A stretch of DNA of 64,000 nt from Gnetum montanum (lineage: Eukaryota; Streptophyta; Gnetopsida; Gnetales; Gnetaceae), in assembly GCA_015680685.1 (NCBI GenBank), contig MNCI01008967.1, positions 112,526-176,525 on the forward strand, written 5' to 3'. Below are positions 24,481 through 37,186 of the stretch, piece after piece (position 1 is the stretch's first letter; each line of letters starts with the position of its first letter). The translations under genes were made by a program, and so were the position numbers. The notes below the pieces were generated by a model that ran no database searches, was not told where the DNA came from, and saw nothing but the letters and a program-made list of their open reading frames with translations.

Positions 24481-24669
24481 CTACTCATGCATGTGGTACA
24501 AGGACATTAGGCACAGGGGCACTTATACAGCATAAGACCCCTACAAGCTCAACTATAATGAGGACCAGCTTCAGCATGATCCTAAATTATCACATTGAAA
24601 ACATTAGTATTGAAAAATGGGTAATAAAAACAACAAAAGTAGTTGGCAAATGATGCAAAAAAAAAACTT

Positions 24670-25060
24670 TTTTTCTTTTCAAAAATTTTTCCAAGTGTTG
24701 GTCACACTCCTGTAGAGTGTGATAGTTTTGGAGCAAAAAATTTCTAAGTGTTCATCATGCTCCCATGAAGCATAACAACTATAGGACAAGTAGTTAAACA
24801 AAATTTTTCTAAGTGTTTGAAGCATAGCAACTATGGCATCCCACATAGTGTAGCAATTGTGGCATCCCATGTAGTGTAGAAACTATCCCACGTAGCATAG
24901 CAACTGTGTCCCATGTAGCATAGCAATTGCACCACTATGTGGAACACACAAAAAACCTGTCACATGATGTGGAATGTGCAGTCTCAAAACCCTTCCCCAT
25001 GTGTTATGCTACATAGGACATGTAAAACTCCCATTCTATACCATAGCATGGGACACAATA
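24670..25060 (+). repeat. LTR-like repeat cluster inside element C
   Basis: AAAATTTTTC(T/C)AAGTGTT recurs at about 24690, 24745 and 24810, followed by repeated GTAGCATAGCAACTGTG and CATCCCA(C/T)(A/G)TAGTGTAG units to 25060. The C LTR has the same AAAATTTTTCTAAGTGTTCATGCTATGC sequence type at about 20590, in the same orientation. The cluster thus resembles a displaced piece of U3, sitting between the antisense region and pol. Confidence 0.6.
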
Positions 25061-25689
25061 GAACCCTTGTCTCAGCCTATCCCATCTAGCCCCCAAAGAC
25101 CTATGATGAAACCATTACCATTACGACAGTGTAAAATGAGAGAGAGAAGGGGAAAATTATGCATGCACCGCTTCCAGCTGTGGCAGTGGTGGTGGCAGCC
25201 ATGATGTAATGGCCAAGATGATAGTGGAGGCAACCATGGCGCAGTGGCCATAGCAGCCATGGTAGCCAGGGCATGTTAGTCATAGCGGAGGCAGTGGCAA
25301 TAATGGTCCCTACTCAAAAAAAAAACCCAAAAGAATAAACAAAACAACACATGGAAAGGTAACATAATGGCCTACTTGGCAGATGATGCCTCCAAACATT
25401 CTCCAACATATGCCCTAGGTAGATGTCATAGGGTGTGCTCGCCTTCATCCACATTGCCAAGGTCTAGGTTTCTACGCTCACTTCTACACACCATTGATTC
25501 GATGTCAAGCTCTGGTCTTTGTTCTTACATTCTCTGGATGCTACACTCTACTCTAGACCATGCTACACTCTAGACTATTAGCTTCAATAGTGAAAATGAC
25601 AGGTTTACCATGGGTAAACCCCTATGTATACCCCTCAGGGTTATATGACAAAACATCCTTTTGGGACATTTTGTGTCCCATGCGTAATG

Positions 25690-25800
25690 CGGGATGCTTC
25701 ATATCTAATGTATAGCGTAGGACATTCTGTGTCCAACACATAATGTAGGATGTTTTGTGTCCTACACATAACATGGAACATCCCATATCCTATGCAATGT
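25690..25800 (+). repeat. Short GTGTCC/GGACA repeat cluster in C
   Basis: Repeated units of the form AGGACATTCTGTGTCCAACACATAATG, partly palindromic (GGACA...TGTCC). Non-coding. Confidence 0.5.
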
Positions 25801-25914
25801 AACATAGATTTTCTCAAAAAAAATTTACATTTTAAAATTTTTATGTTTTTTCTACCTATCCATGGAACATTTAGCTCAACCCCACACTCCAAGAGTTTCA
25901 AGTTTGGCTTAAGC

Positions 25915-26110
25915 TTTACAAGTTATGCAAAGTGAAGGTCCGCTAAGACCTTAAACTAACAATTTTAAAATTTTGTTTACACTTCATGCACAGTGATGGT
26001 CTACTAAGATCTTAAACTAGCAACTTTGAAATTCTGTTCATACTGTATGCATAGTGACTATCCGCTAAGACCTTAAACTAGCAATTTTGAGATACCGCAT
26101 AGATACTTTG
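25915..26110 (+). repeat. Three 61-bp tandem repeats upstream of C pol
   Basis: The core CTAAGACCTTAAACTAGCAA recurs with TTAAACTA at 25951, 26012 and 26073, a period of 61 bp. The same core is the unit of the ~30-bp array at 29697-30040 downstream of pol. Confidence 0.8.
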
Positions 26111-26162
26111 TATGCATTTCATTTCATTTTACTTTATTAGATAGGTACCACTTGATGCTTCT

Positions 26163-29100
26163 TTGGTTTTTGGTCATTTTGTAGGATCATTTGGGAAAAT
26201 GAGTACAAATGAGGATCTTTGTTTGCCTTTAATCTTAACTATACCTCATGGCAAACTCATGAGATGCATGAACATAGAGCTGGTGAACTTTGAATTGCCT
26301 CCTTTTGACCTCAACATAGCATCCTTGGAAATGTCACTAGAATGACCAAAACATCTAGTTTAGGCCCTAAACTTAGCAGCTAGTTACATAACTAAGGATC
26401 CACTCATAGAAATCCCTATGACAACATGCAAAGGTGAGATTGAAACTTAGCTTCTTACTAGAGCCAAAAATACAACAGAGCATCTCTAGACTCCTCAACG
26501 ATAACGTCAAAGTGTTTTCATGGTCTTATGAAGATATGACGAGCTTAGACTCGCACATAATACAATACAACATTATCCTAGATTCACATGTTAAGGCAAT
26601 CAAACAAAAAGCTTCTAAAATTAAGCCAAAAATTACATTAGTCATACGCAATGAAATTACTAAACACTATCAACCTGGGTTCATCCATGCAGTCGATTAT
26701 GAAAATTTGGTATCAAACATCATGGTTGTCCCTAAGAAAATCAAGGGTATATGCATCTGCATAGACTTCCAAGATCTAAACAAGGCAACCATCAAAGACG
26801 ATTTCCCATTGCCAAATATTGACCAACTTGTCAATACTATGGTTCGCCATGCCTTGTTATCCTTCATGGATGGGTTGCTGGGGTACAAGAAAATATATAT
26901 AAATCCAAAACATTAACTTGCTACTCCTTTCATGACCCCTTGGGGAACGTTTCGTTATATGATGATGCCCTTTGGGCTAAAAAATGCCGAAGCAACATAC
27001 CAACATGCAATGACTTACATTTTTAGCACTTATCTTTTAGAATAGCTGAATGACTATGTGGATGATACAACAGTAAAATCCAAAAAAGCTCCTGATCATG
27101 CAAATGACTTCAACCTAGTCCTTCAACACTACTATAGGCATGACCTTCATCTTAATCCCAACAGTGTATCTTCGGCATGAAAACTAGATGCATGCTAGGC
27201 TTCGTAGTATCAGAAATAGGAATACACATAGACCCAGACAAAGTTAAGGCCATTATCAACTTAGCACCACCTGCAAACCTTAAAGATCTATGTGGATTAC
27301 AAGGTAGGGTATAGTTCATACAAAGGTTTTTCATGAGATTGACTGATTAGTTGCACCCAATGCAACACCTACTCAAAAAAGGAGCCAACTTTGAGTGGAC
27401 AAACCAATGCCAAGAAGCATTCAATAACTTGAAAAAGGAGCTTGTTCATCTTCCTACCATTTATCCTCCACAAAGAGATAAGTCTTTCTACATTTACCTT
27501 GCAACTTTAGATACATCCATTGTTGCATTGCTCTGTCAAAAGAAAGATGACAATTCTAAAATTCCTCTTTACTACCTAAGTCATGCACTAATAGCTTATG
27601 AGGCAAAATACAATGATGTGGAGAAAGATTATCTTGCCTTAGTGTTTGCACTCAAAAAGTGGAGACACTACCTATCTTGTAGATAGGTCAACATCATTTG
27701 CAAAAGTAATATACTTAGGGACATTACAACCAACATATATGAAAGTAGCAGAATAGCCAGATGGAAAGCAATAACCGTGGAATTTGACCTACATTATGTA
27801 GCACAGTCATCCACAAAGGATCAAGTAATAGCCACCTAACTTACGACTTTACCTACAAATGACCAAGCAACGATAGATCCCAAATTCCTAGACAAGCATG
27901 TTAGCAGTATAAGCCAATACCTGTAGACTTTGAGGCCATTTTACACTTTGATAGTGCCTCAACCACACAAGGTGGTAGTGCCATTGCTATTACACATTTC
28001 CCTCTGGAGAGATCTAACCTTTTGCATACCACTTTGTGTTTCTTTGCACAAATAATGTAGTAGAATATGAGGGTATCCTTAGGAGCATTCTAGCAACTCA
28101 AGAGTTAGGAATCGAAAGTATAACAATTCAAGGTGATTCATAGTTGGTCATTAACCAAGTCACAGAGGTCTACGCCTGTAAGGCACAACACTTATAGCCT
28201 TACTAAGATATGGAAAAATACTTACTAAAATAATTTGCAACCTTAGATGTTCAACAAATTCCCTACAATAAAATTCTATAGCTGACGCATTGGCCACTTT
28301 AGCTTTAAGTGTGTCATCAAATATGTTTTGTACCTTACCTACTTCAATAGTCGAGTGCATCGACCATATCATCACATAACAAGTATCACATCTATAAGTG
28401 TAGCCCACACTCAAGAATGGTATGATGACATCAAAGCATACCTTCAACATGGCAAGCCTCCACAAAACCTAACATCTACACAAAAAGATGTAGTGAGAAA
28501 ATGAGCATGGCAATATGTCCTCATAGGTGACAATGCTTTATGTCATAGATCTTATGATGGGATACTACTAACTTGCATTAGTGGAAATGAAGCACAAAGA
28601 ATCATCGATCAAGTCCATGAGGGACTATGTGGGAGGCATATAGCTCCTAGAGAAATGGTGTCAAAAATTAGACATCTAGGCTACTACTAGCCTAATATGG
28701 AACGTGATTGCATCTCTAAGGTTAGGACATGTGACATATCTCAATGCCATAGGAATCTAATACATGTATCACCTACTGAGATGCACACTACACAAATCAC
28801 GTGGCCCTTTCAACGTTGGTGATTAGATATCATAGGGCCTATAACGCCTAACTCTGTTGCAGGACATAGCTTCATTATTACTGCAACTGAGTATTTCACA
28901 AAGTGGGTAGAAGCTATTTCCCTTAGGAAGACCACATCTCAATAGGTTTGCAAATTCATCCTAGACAATATAGTAACCTAATTTGGCCTCCCTATGACTA
29001 TTGTTACAGATAATAGGCCATAACTTAGTAGTATAGAAACTAGATCCCTCTATGAAAACTTAGACATTAAACACTCCTTTTCATTACCATGCTACCCTCA

Positions 29101-29660
29101 AGAAAATAGCCAAGCGGAGGCCACCAATAAGGGCATTATCAACCTTCTAAAGAAGTTGCTTAGCAATAGCAAGCGATGATGGCACGAGCAACTTGTCTAC
29201 GCACTTTGGGCCTACCACACAACATGCAGACCTACAATAGGTAAGAAACCATATAGTCTCATGTATGGATTTGAAGTGGTATTGCCTCTTGAATTGCAGG
29301 TCCCATTACTTTGCATGATCCTCTCAAACTTCATGGATGAGGCTCAAAACAATGAGTTGAGAATCATTAATCTTGACTCTACCGAGGAAGAGTGCATCCA
29401 AATTCTTAATTACATCAAGTGATATCAAGACAAAAAATAGCAAAAGCATCATCATAATTTGCACTAACACCTGATCAAGAAGGGGGATTTAGTCCTCAAG
29501 GCTATTCATAAGCCCAGGAACAAATTCTCAGCCAACTAGGAAGGGCTTTTCCTGGCCATGAAAGCATATGAAAATGGAGCCTTCAAGCTTACTAACTTTG
29601 ATGGTAATGAGCTCTCTAATCGTATCAACCACCTATACCTAAAACCATATTACACCTAAT
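26163..29660 (+). pseudogene. Element C pol: RT, RNase H, second RNase H, integrase
   Basis: Reverse transcriptase 26434-27340 has VFSWSYEDM, ICIDFQDLNKAT, DDFPLPNID, MPFGLKNAEATYQ and a catalytic YVDD at 27055-27066, close to stop codons. RNase H 27351-27686 is an intact stretch with the EAKYNDVEKDYLALVFALKKW block. A second, archaeal-type RNase H lies at 27940-28310 (FDSAS, EYEGIL, IQGDS). Integrase at 28500-29660 has an HHCC-like region, LDIIGP (first Asp at 28826) and VTDN (second Asp at 29009), then a GDLVLK C-terminal block. Domain order and the extra RNase H fit the Tat clade. Many nonsense and frameshift changes make it inactive. No gag or protease could be identified upstream. Confidence 0.85.
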
Positions 29661-29696
29661 ATGTAGTATCGGATCAATAATAAAGCAAGGTAAGTA

Positions 29697-30040
29697 GAGC
29701 ATCCACTTTGATGTTAAACTGGCACAGAACATCTACTACGACATCTAACTAGCACAAAACGTCTGCTACGATGTTAAATTGGCATAAACTATATGCTATG
29801 ACATTAAACTAGCACAGAATGTCCTTGGGCCATGACATGAAACTAGCACCCACAGCATGGTCCACTATGACCTTAAACTAGCCATCCACCATCCACTACG
29901 ATGTTAAACTAGCACAATGGTCTACTAGACCTTAAACTAACATAGCATGGTTTGCCTGGATCTTAAACTGAGGTCACAATCTGTTGGGTCCTTAAACTAG
30001 CACAACCAGTAGTCTACCAAGACCTAAAACTGGGTTTGCA
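29697..30040 (+). repeat. About eleven ~30-bp tandem repeats downstream of C pol
   Basis: Units of the type TACGATGTTAAACTAGCACA, with AAACT anchors at 29716, 29746, 29776, 29806, 29840, 29875, 29906, 29935, 29965, 29995 and 30027. The core is shared with the 61-bp repeats upstream of pol (25915-26110). Confidence 0.85.
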
Positions 30041-31613
30041 ATCCAACATCTATGGTTTAGCCTACAAGGTCCTACAAACAAGCGATCGATAATACTTCCA
30101 ATCTTTCGTTGCCTCTCCATGCCTCTTGGGTAGGATGAGGTGGGACGTTAGAGTTCTAGAATGAAGTTTGCATCATGAAGAATAAACCCTCTGGGACATT
30201 TGCAACATTTCCATCCTTGGCATCTTGCTAATCTTATGGAGATGCCATTAGGAATCCTGCTAACCTTTTATAGCTACCTTTACCATCGTCGATCATCCTA
30301 GTCGTAGCTCTCTTCATCAACACCTCCTGCTAGAGCCCCAACAATATAGTGGTCCAGCAATAACGTTGTCATCCTCCAACAGTCACCATTATCAAATTCT
30401 GGAAGAGCATTGAACAACTTGGCTTTCCACCCTGTAGGTGAATTTCTTGGCTTCCACTTTTGGTGAGGATTCTTGATCACCTACATCACCATTGCTCCTA
30501 GCCTCTTAAGTGCTCACTTTCAATGTGGTTTCTGGAGCTTTCCAGCCTACCACTACTAACACCTACAATAGCCTTCCTACTTTGGACATTACACACACCA
30601 GACAAAATACTTGCAACCCTCGCAGTGTCCCGGGTAGGTAGGACTTCACCATCACTTCACATGGTGGTTATTTTTTCTTTTCTTTTTTTGTTTTTCTCTA
30701 TGTTTCCTTTGCAAGATAAAGCTTGAATGGCATCATTTAGAAATGTGTTTCACCATGAAAGTGAGACACTACATTATTCCAATGAACCTGCTTTAGCTAG
30801 CCTAGCTACTTGAGAGTGCATACCCCAATATCCTCTCAACTAACCTAACCTCTACCACCTACTCTTGCAATTTCCAACATCCCTTACAAGCTTCCGCAAT
30901 GCACATGAAACCCTTTCCCACACTTAACCACTAAACCCATGGTGGACGTAATGCAACTCATCCCATGGGAACCCTTTATAGGCTAGTCAAAGCCCCACAT
31001 GGATGTAACATAACCCATCTTGGGGAGGAAACACCTATCCTACAATAATGATATGGTTGCCTTCACGTGGATATGGGTGTGCATTTCACTTGCAATAAAA
31101 AGAGAGACAAAGAAAAGAAAAATGAAACAAAAAATAAACAAAAACAAAAAAAATAAGGAAGGAAAAAAAGAGAAGAAAAGAAGAAAAAATGGAAAATGAG
31201 AAAACACAAGTGCCCAAGTCAAATGGCATAGTTGCCACTTCGCAACCATCTCAGTCTTGGATTGACCGTCTCTAAGCACTTCGATGAGAGGTCAAAATCC
31301 AAAAGGAAAGACACCTATGGGTGCTAACTCCCTCACAAGCACTCTAATGAGGGATCATTCTATGGCAACATGCCATCGTGGCATTATGTCTCATAGCTAC
31401 CCATTCAATCTAACCTATCCCTTCTCCTCCTAACCCATTCTCCTTGAACCTATCCCCTAGTCCCTTCCATACTATCATACTTCATTTCCCTAGCACTCTC
31501 AAGCATAGCAAAGCATCATCTAAGTGGGCATTGATGAATAGTATTGGTGTCATGTTCATCATGGTATTTTTTATTCTTTGTTAACATCTCTCGAGCCAAT
31601 CCTCCAAATGTCC
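30041..31613 (+). other. Non-coding region between C pol and 3' LTR
   Basis: No frame with recognisable similarity. It contains a purine-rich tract at 31090-31200 and otherwise C-rich, simple-looking sequence. Confidence 0.5.
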
Positions 31614-31628
31614 ACAAAGAGGGGCTAG
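31614..31628 (+). other. Polypurine tract of element C
   Basis: ACAAAGAGGGGCTAG directly before the 3' LTR start TGAAACACC. Confidence 0.65.
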
Positions 31629-33561
31629 TGAAACACCACTAATTTTGGGCTCTTGAAATGTAACAACAAATTTGTTCAAGTGTAAAAACTTGGAAAAAAA
31701 ATTTCTAAGTCTAATGTTACACTATGCAATGTAGATAGTTTAGCACCCTAGAAGTCCTAATGTTTGCAAAATTATTCCTAAGTCTGCCTACTATGCTCCC
31801 TAGCACAATTAGCATAGCACCCATTTCTAAGGCCAATTTGTAGAAATGTCAAGCTAGAAGTAGTCAAAAGGGCATTGAAGATGGACTAGAAAGTTTGGTA
31901 AATTTTCTATCTCCTGAGCTGTCAAGCTTGCTATGCTCTTCAGTTTGTCCAACTTGACACATGTCCTAGTGGCTAGTCCACCCAAGTGCTAGGCTAGGAG
32001 TTGTCAAAGATGCTTAGGATGGATGAAATAGTTTGGCAAATTTTCTATCTTTCAAGCTTGTTACACTCTACTACATTGCATAGTGTAGCAGAGCGTAGCA
32101 CAGGTTTTAGGACTCAAAATTTCCAAAGTGTTGAACTGGACATGGAAGGTGCATTTGGCAATTTTTCAACTTTTGGGGCCACTTGTCCTACTTCATCTTC
32201 AGAGTGTGATCAGCATCCCATGGAAAACATTTCAAGTTCTATCAAAATTCATCCAAAATTTGATGTTACACTATGCTATGCTACATAGCATAGATAGCAT
32301 AGCAAGGGTGCTAGGGTCCAAAAATTTTTTTAAGTATGAAACATGGAGGTATCAAGCTATTCTAACATGGAAAATGCACTTTTTGGTTGCTAAAGTCTCT
32401 TGTCTCGCGACATTGTAGAGTGATAGCTTCAATTTTAACAAAATTTACTAGAAAATGGATGCTATGCTCTACTACACTGTGCAACATAGATAGCATAGTA
32501 GGGCTAAACCACAAAATTTTTCTAAGTATTCATGTTATGCTTCATCATGTTGGGCAGCGTAGACAACGTAACACTTGGAAAGTGCCTTCGAATGCCTCCA
32601 AAAGCTCCCATAACTTAGCATCAACCTTCATTTCAACTCTGGCATCTCTCAGGTAGCCAAGATCAGTAGTTTGCTTTGTTTTTGCACCCTCTATTGATCC
32701 CCAAAATTGTCCCTACATTTGACCCTACTTAAAAGAGAAGGGAAGACATAGTCCTAGAGTGTAGGCTCCAAGTTGCATGTGTTTTGGGCATTTTTATATG
32801 TACATGGTAGTTCTTTAGACTCTGGCACATGCAGTTTAGGCAATATGGTCATAGTTTGGTAGATTTTCAGTCCCTATTCTTGTCCTATAAAGCGTAGCAC
32901 CATTAAGCTTAACACTTTGAGCATAGCACATCAGTGTCACACATTCACATTCATGCTATGTGGGACCTAGGACATGTGGCATCCAATCCACATCTCCCAT
33001 CAACCTTGGCTCTATAAATACTCTAGTAATCAGCATTTTAAGGGTTGGCTTTCGTAATTGGCTTTGGCAAAATATTAGTAAGCAAAAGGTTGATGAGCAG
33101 TAAATCTCAGCATTAGAGCATTCCAAACATCTGCCCCATTCCCACACTTGAGCATGACATCTGTAACCCACACCCCCACAGCATAGAAACTGTTAGTCAA
33201 GTAAGCTTTAGCTACTTTACATCTATTAGCACCACATCCATAGCATCCCAAGGACTATAACCATACTACCTAATTGCCCTGTTGTGCCTGTCTAACACTA
33301 CGTACTAATTGTACACATCATTCAATCAAAAGTCATGCTTCCCCAATCTTGGGATGGTTCATTTTCTCACCTAAACTCATTCCATTTTTCCTGTAGCATA
33401 TATTTCAAATTATTAGCATATTTGTTTATTTCTATTGTCAAAATGCATTAAGACACTCATGTTGATGCACTCTCATGGTTATACATGTTATGCTCTTTAC
33501 TTGTTTCGACTCCCGTGTGTGACACTCTAAAACACCATTTGCAAATGGTTATTAGACACCA
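31629..33561 (+). repeat. Element C 3' LTR
   Basis: 1933 bp, TGAAACACC...TAGACACCA. Partner of 19706-21637; TATAAATA at 33013-33020 and the palindrome at 32274-32304 are conserved between the two. Confidence 0.88.
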
Positions 33562-33705
33562 CATAAGTCCCTATCTGATTGACCAGATCATTCAAGGTGC
33601 CCCATTTCCATTTTCTCCAGCACGGCCCTCCCATGGACTCAAGGTTAGGTTGTATGCCTGATGACCTCTCAATGTTCTAGCCACCAATGTTTTTAGATTC
33701 TACAC
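33562..33705. other. Unexplained 144-bp segment beside the C 3' LTR
   Basis: Lies between the end of C and the point (about 33706, CACCCACGACTAAAT) where B-type internal sequence resumes. It matches neither the B LTR nor C, so the B polypurine region appears on both sides of C. Confidence 0.4.
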
Positions 33706-34129
33706 CCACGACTAAATAACAACTCATCCTCAAGTTAAACAAAATGAGGAACAAGTTCATTTAATTACACAATGGATAGGTATGGGATTATGGATTGACT
33801 ATGGATTTCTTTATGTTGTAGTATGGGACTTAACAAAAAAATTGGGATACTGACATAAAATATAATATACAAAATACAAAATTGTTTGGAACTCATGTGG
33901 TTCCTGGTGGCGGTGGATCCTCCATGTTTCTTCCCCTTATCCTATGCTCCAAGCTTTGGAAATGGATACTTCTAAAGGAATGCCTGAAGCTTTTCTTCCT
34001 TTGTTTAGGGATCATGTATTTTCCATGCTAATGTTCCAATGTTTGATGGAGTTGACACCTCTGATGGGCATGGTAGTTCTAGAAACATTTGATTAGATTT
34101 AACATACCATGTAATAAATAGCCATCATT

Positions 34130-36668
34130 CCTCCTCGTAGGCTCTGACTTTGTCTCTAAATTCTTGATAATCTATGAGCTGTCAAGCCAAATCTGCTACA
34201 ACATCCTTTTGACCCTGGTACCTAGCTTTTACCACCTCTACTTCAGAATTTTCTACCTCCAATTTCTACAATGCCTTTTTGTGTTTAGCAAACTTTGTTT
34301 CGTATTTGGCATAGGTGGTAGCTACCTGCTTTTCCAACTTAATCCTCAAGCATCCTGCTATTAGCATGGCTAAGTTGGCATATCATAGGTTTACCAACTC
34401 CATGTATTCTATGAGATCCTGGATCTGCAAGTCTCATCTCTTTAATTCTACTTGATGGACGAAGGCATAAGTGTCCAATATGGCCCACCAATCAGTGTTT
34501 TAAGCACTAAAAGAGTTGATGTGGGTCTTAGCCATATGAATCTCTTTTCTAATGATCTCCTTATACATCCTCACTTGATCCTAGAAATGTTTCTTCAATT
34601 TTTCATGTTACTTAGCTTCATTTTATCATGCTCTTATTTTAGTGGTCATCTTTAGACGGATGATGCATACCTCTTCCATTAACAAGTTCCTATTCTCTCT
34701 AGCTAAGTGACTTATGTCTTGGTTGACTCTTATTAGTTGTTCTCACATTTGTTGAAAACTTTTCTTTAGAACATTCTTTTGTTTTTCAACTAATAAGGAG
34801 CTTATTTTCTTCCTATAAGGCTTTGAGTGTTTTTGCATGTCTATATATTTGAGCCTGTGCTTTTGAAGCATCCTAATCAGCCTTCTCCTTTTCCATTTCT
34901 ATCCTTTTATTCTTCTCTAATAATTTACTTAGTTTCTTTGTTCTAAATAATTCTAAATGATCAACTAAAATAAGTTGGGACAAATCCCACTATTTAGCTT
35001 GTAGGGTAATGAACTTCTCGTGGAGTCTCCTCAACTTATCTTCTACATGTTCAGCCCTAACCTCAGCCATAACTAACTTTTCCTTCATGGAAATAAGGTC
35101 TACTTGTGCTATTGTGACATCCTGGGGGATGTCAAACAAGGATGTCATTACCTATCCTGTTTGTAGCAAACAATCCAAAGCATCCTCATGTTCCATAGGA
35201 GTCATTGAAGGATCGGCTAGAACTTGAGCATTGCATGCTCCTATGAGATCCACTAGTGGCACAATAGGGATGTGAAATGACTTTTTGATGTGGTTTGCAA
35301 TCACCTCTATTGGTCCAACTACATCCTGGTGTTGCATGACCACCACTGTGGCACCTTCACCAGTTTCCAATTGTACTTGAAATGATGCAACATTCCCAAA
35401 AATTTGTTGTGACCAATGTAACTCCCCTCCTATTATTTGTATTGAGACCTCACCCCTTGCATGATAGATTGAGATGGTGGGCTATATAGTATCATTGATC
35501 ACCTTGAAGAGATTAGCCTCATTACAACTTTCTCAACTAACCATTTTTGTGATGGCTCTAAGATGGCTCATCAATGGTTAGTAATCTTCTAGCGGTGGTG
35601 GTAGTTGATCCTACTAGCTCATGGGCTGTGTGCTAGGCCTTACTTCTTATTGTTGGCTAAGCCTCATATCTGAAAGTTGCCTAGGCCCAATTATTTGAGG
35701 TGTAGTGGGCCTAACCATCTACTCTTATTTAGGCTCTAGTCTCTCACCAACATCTTTTCTTGGTGCAATGGCTTTAGTAATTTGGCATATGAAGCATTTT
35801 GAGCCTTTATGAGGATATCATTAGTATATCTCAAAATTCCAGCATGTTGGCATAGCTTCCTAATTAGACATGGAAAGGGCAATGAAAAATTTCCTATCTT
35901 GCATTCTTTGAACCACCTTAATATTTCTATTAGATACAAATGGGGAAAATTGGCATCAACCTTGCCCATCAAGATTATGCTTCCTCAAGCTGCATAGGTA
36001 AAGATCCTATTTAGCCCCTTCTTTGGGAAGATGTGATAGGTGCCAATTTTAAAATAAATTCTCTCTTCAAGGGTTAGTTCTCCATATGTTTTGTCTTCTT
36101 TATCATACATCCTATTTAGCCATACTTTTCTTGCATCAGCATCAAAGTGGGTGGATAGATAAGCAACTCTGGGCCCTGTATTTGGAAGATTCAAAACTTC
36201 CACAATGGCCTTCACAAAGAAATCAACTGAAATTCCACCAATGTTGGCAATGGTGCCTTCCACTTTATTATGCCAAAATTGATAAGTTTCCTCCAAATAC
36301 CTTTCTCCACTTTCTAAGAGGATAGGCCATAGTGGATATCCTTTGAGTTCATCTTTGACCAGCTCAAGGGAAAATTCAATAAAAGGTCCAAAATTAAGCT
36401 CCACAATCACTACAGTAGATGTGGACCTTTCCCGAATGGCCTGAACACATTCTAGGAAGAACGTGAGGTGTTGTTCTTGTTAAAGTGCCCTACCTTCTCC
36501 ACCTTCTGCTTGACTAAATTATGTAGTAATAGGAATCTTTTGATGGATGCTAAATGATTGTGCCTCCTATTCTACATGTTCTTGTAGAGGTCCTCAGCCT
36601 CTGCCTCTCCTTGGGCATTTGGTTGCACCTTGAGAGGGTCCTCCCTATTATCCTTGTTTAGGAACCAT
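34130..36668 (-). pseudogene. Element B accessory frame (best preserved copy)
   Basis: Start ATG at 36668 lies directly after an acceptor-like TGATTACAG. The clearest part is 36410-35985, open for 141 codons, followed after one stop by 35972-35736. Together they give a roughly 220-residue globular domain with EFSLE..K.EL, LEETYQFWHN, VKAIVEVLNLP, LTLEERIYFKIGTYHIFP and LPFPCLIRKLCQHAGI. A coiled coil of about 250 residues follows (35150-34150), rich in E, K, L and Q. The FP.LI..LC..AGI phrase resembles the putative plant transposon protein family found in retroelements; this is from memory and unverified. Position between the pol site and 3' LTR corresponds to the env-like gene of Athila, but no signal peptide or membrane segment is evident. 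Confidence 0.65.
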
Positions 36669-36931
36669 CTGTAATCACACTGAGATCAATTGTTAGTAAA
36701 GTCATTTAACAAAGTTTTATTATCTTATACCTTACTTATTGCCTTTAATAAATTTTAAAATTTAATTGCTTAGTGTGATTTCAAAGTTAGAAATGTTTTA
36801 AGCAAATTTCCCTATAATTTTTAATGTTGGGCCCACTTTGATTAGGTGACTCCAACAATAATTTAAATGATGTTGATGAAGGAAGAAATTTATTTTGGCA
36901 TGAGTTTTTAACATTTTCCAATAGGGCTTAC
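36669..36931 (-). other. Putative 5' UTR intron of the B accessory gene
   Basis: Donor ATAGAG|GTAAGC at 36931 and acceptor GTGATTACAG ending at 36669, 263 bp, with ATG starting on the next base (36668). Both sites fit plant consensus well. Confidence 0.55.
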
Positions 36932-37186
36932 CTCTATGATATCCTTCGGGTGATAGCAAATTTCAAAAACATTATGTGAAAATTCTACCATACTCCTCCC
37001 CCACAACTAAGTTAAACACTCCAAGTTTAAGTAGGTTCAATCAAAAGGATAATAAAAGCATTAATGAGTGAGATATTGATGGTTGAATGTTAGACACTCA
37101 AAGCATGAAAAATTGTGGAAGAAAATTGCAACAACTTCCTTCACATCAATAGTTAAAAATGACTTCTATGCATGTAGGGGGATCCA

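Larger units (their letters stand above)
19706..33561 (+). mobile_element. Element C: Tat-like Ty3/gypsy retrotransposon
   Basis: Direct LTRs of about 1.93 kb at 19706-21637 and 31629-33561, with a polypurine tract (AAAGAGGGG) before the second. Pol on the plus strand (26163-29660) has reverse transcriptase, RNase H, a second RNase H-like domain, then integrase; the double RNase H is the hallmark of the Tat lineage. The segment between 5' LTR and pol holds an antisense coding region and LTR-like repeats, and no gag was recognised. Total length is about 13.9 kb. A clean target duplication is not visible: CCCAC lies on the left, while CATAA or CCACA lies on the right depending on where the LTR end is set. 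Confidence 0.82.

Noticed and set aside
25072-25283. Overlapping minus-strand frames rich in W, H and P
   Set aside because: They derive from GGTGG/GGCAGTGG simple repeats on the plus strand and have no other support.
29697-30040. CRISPR-like array of 30-bp repeats
   Set aside because: Units are directly adjacent without unique spacers, degenerate, and lie inside a plant retrotransposon; it is a minisatellite.
36086-36325. Plus-strand 79-residue frame
   Set aside because: Shadow of the conserved accessory domain on the minus strand.
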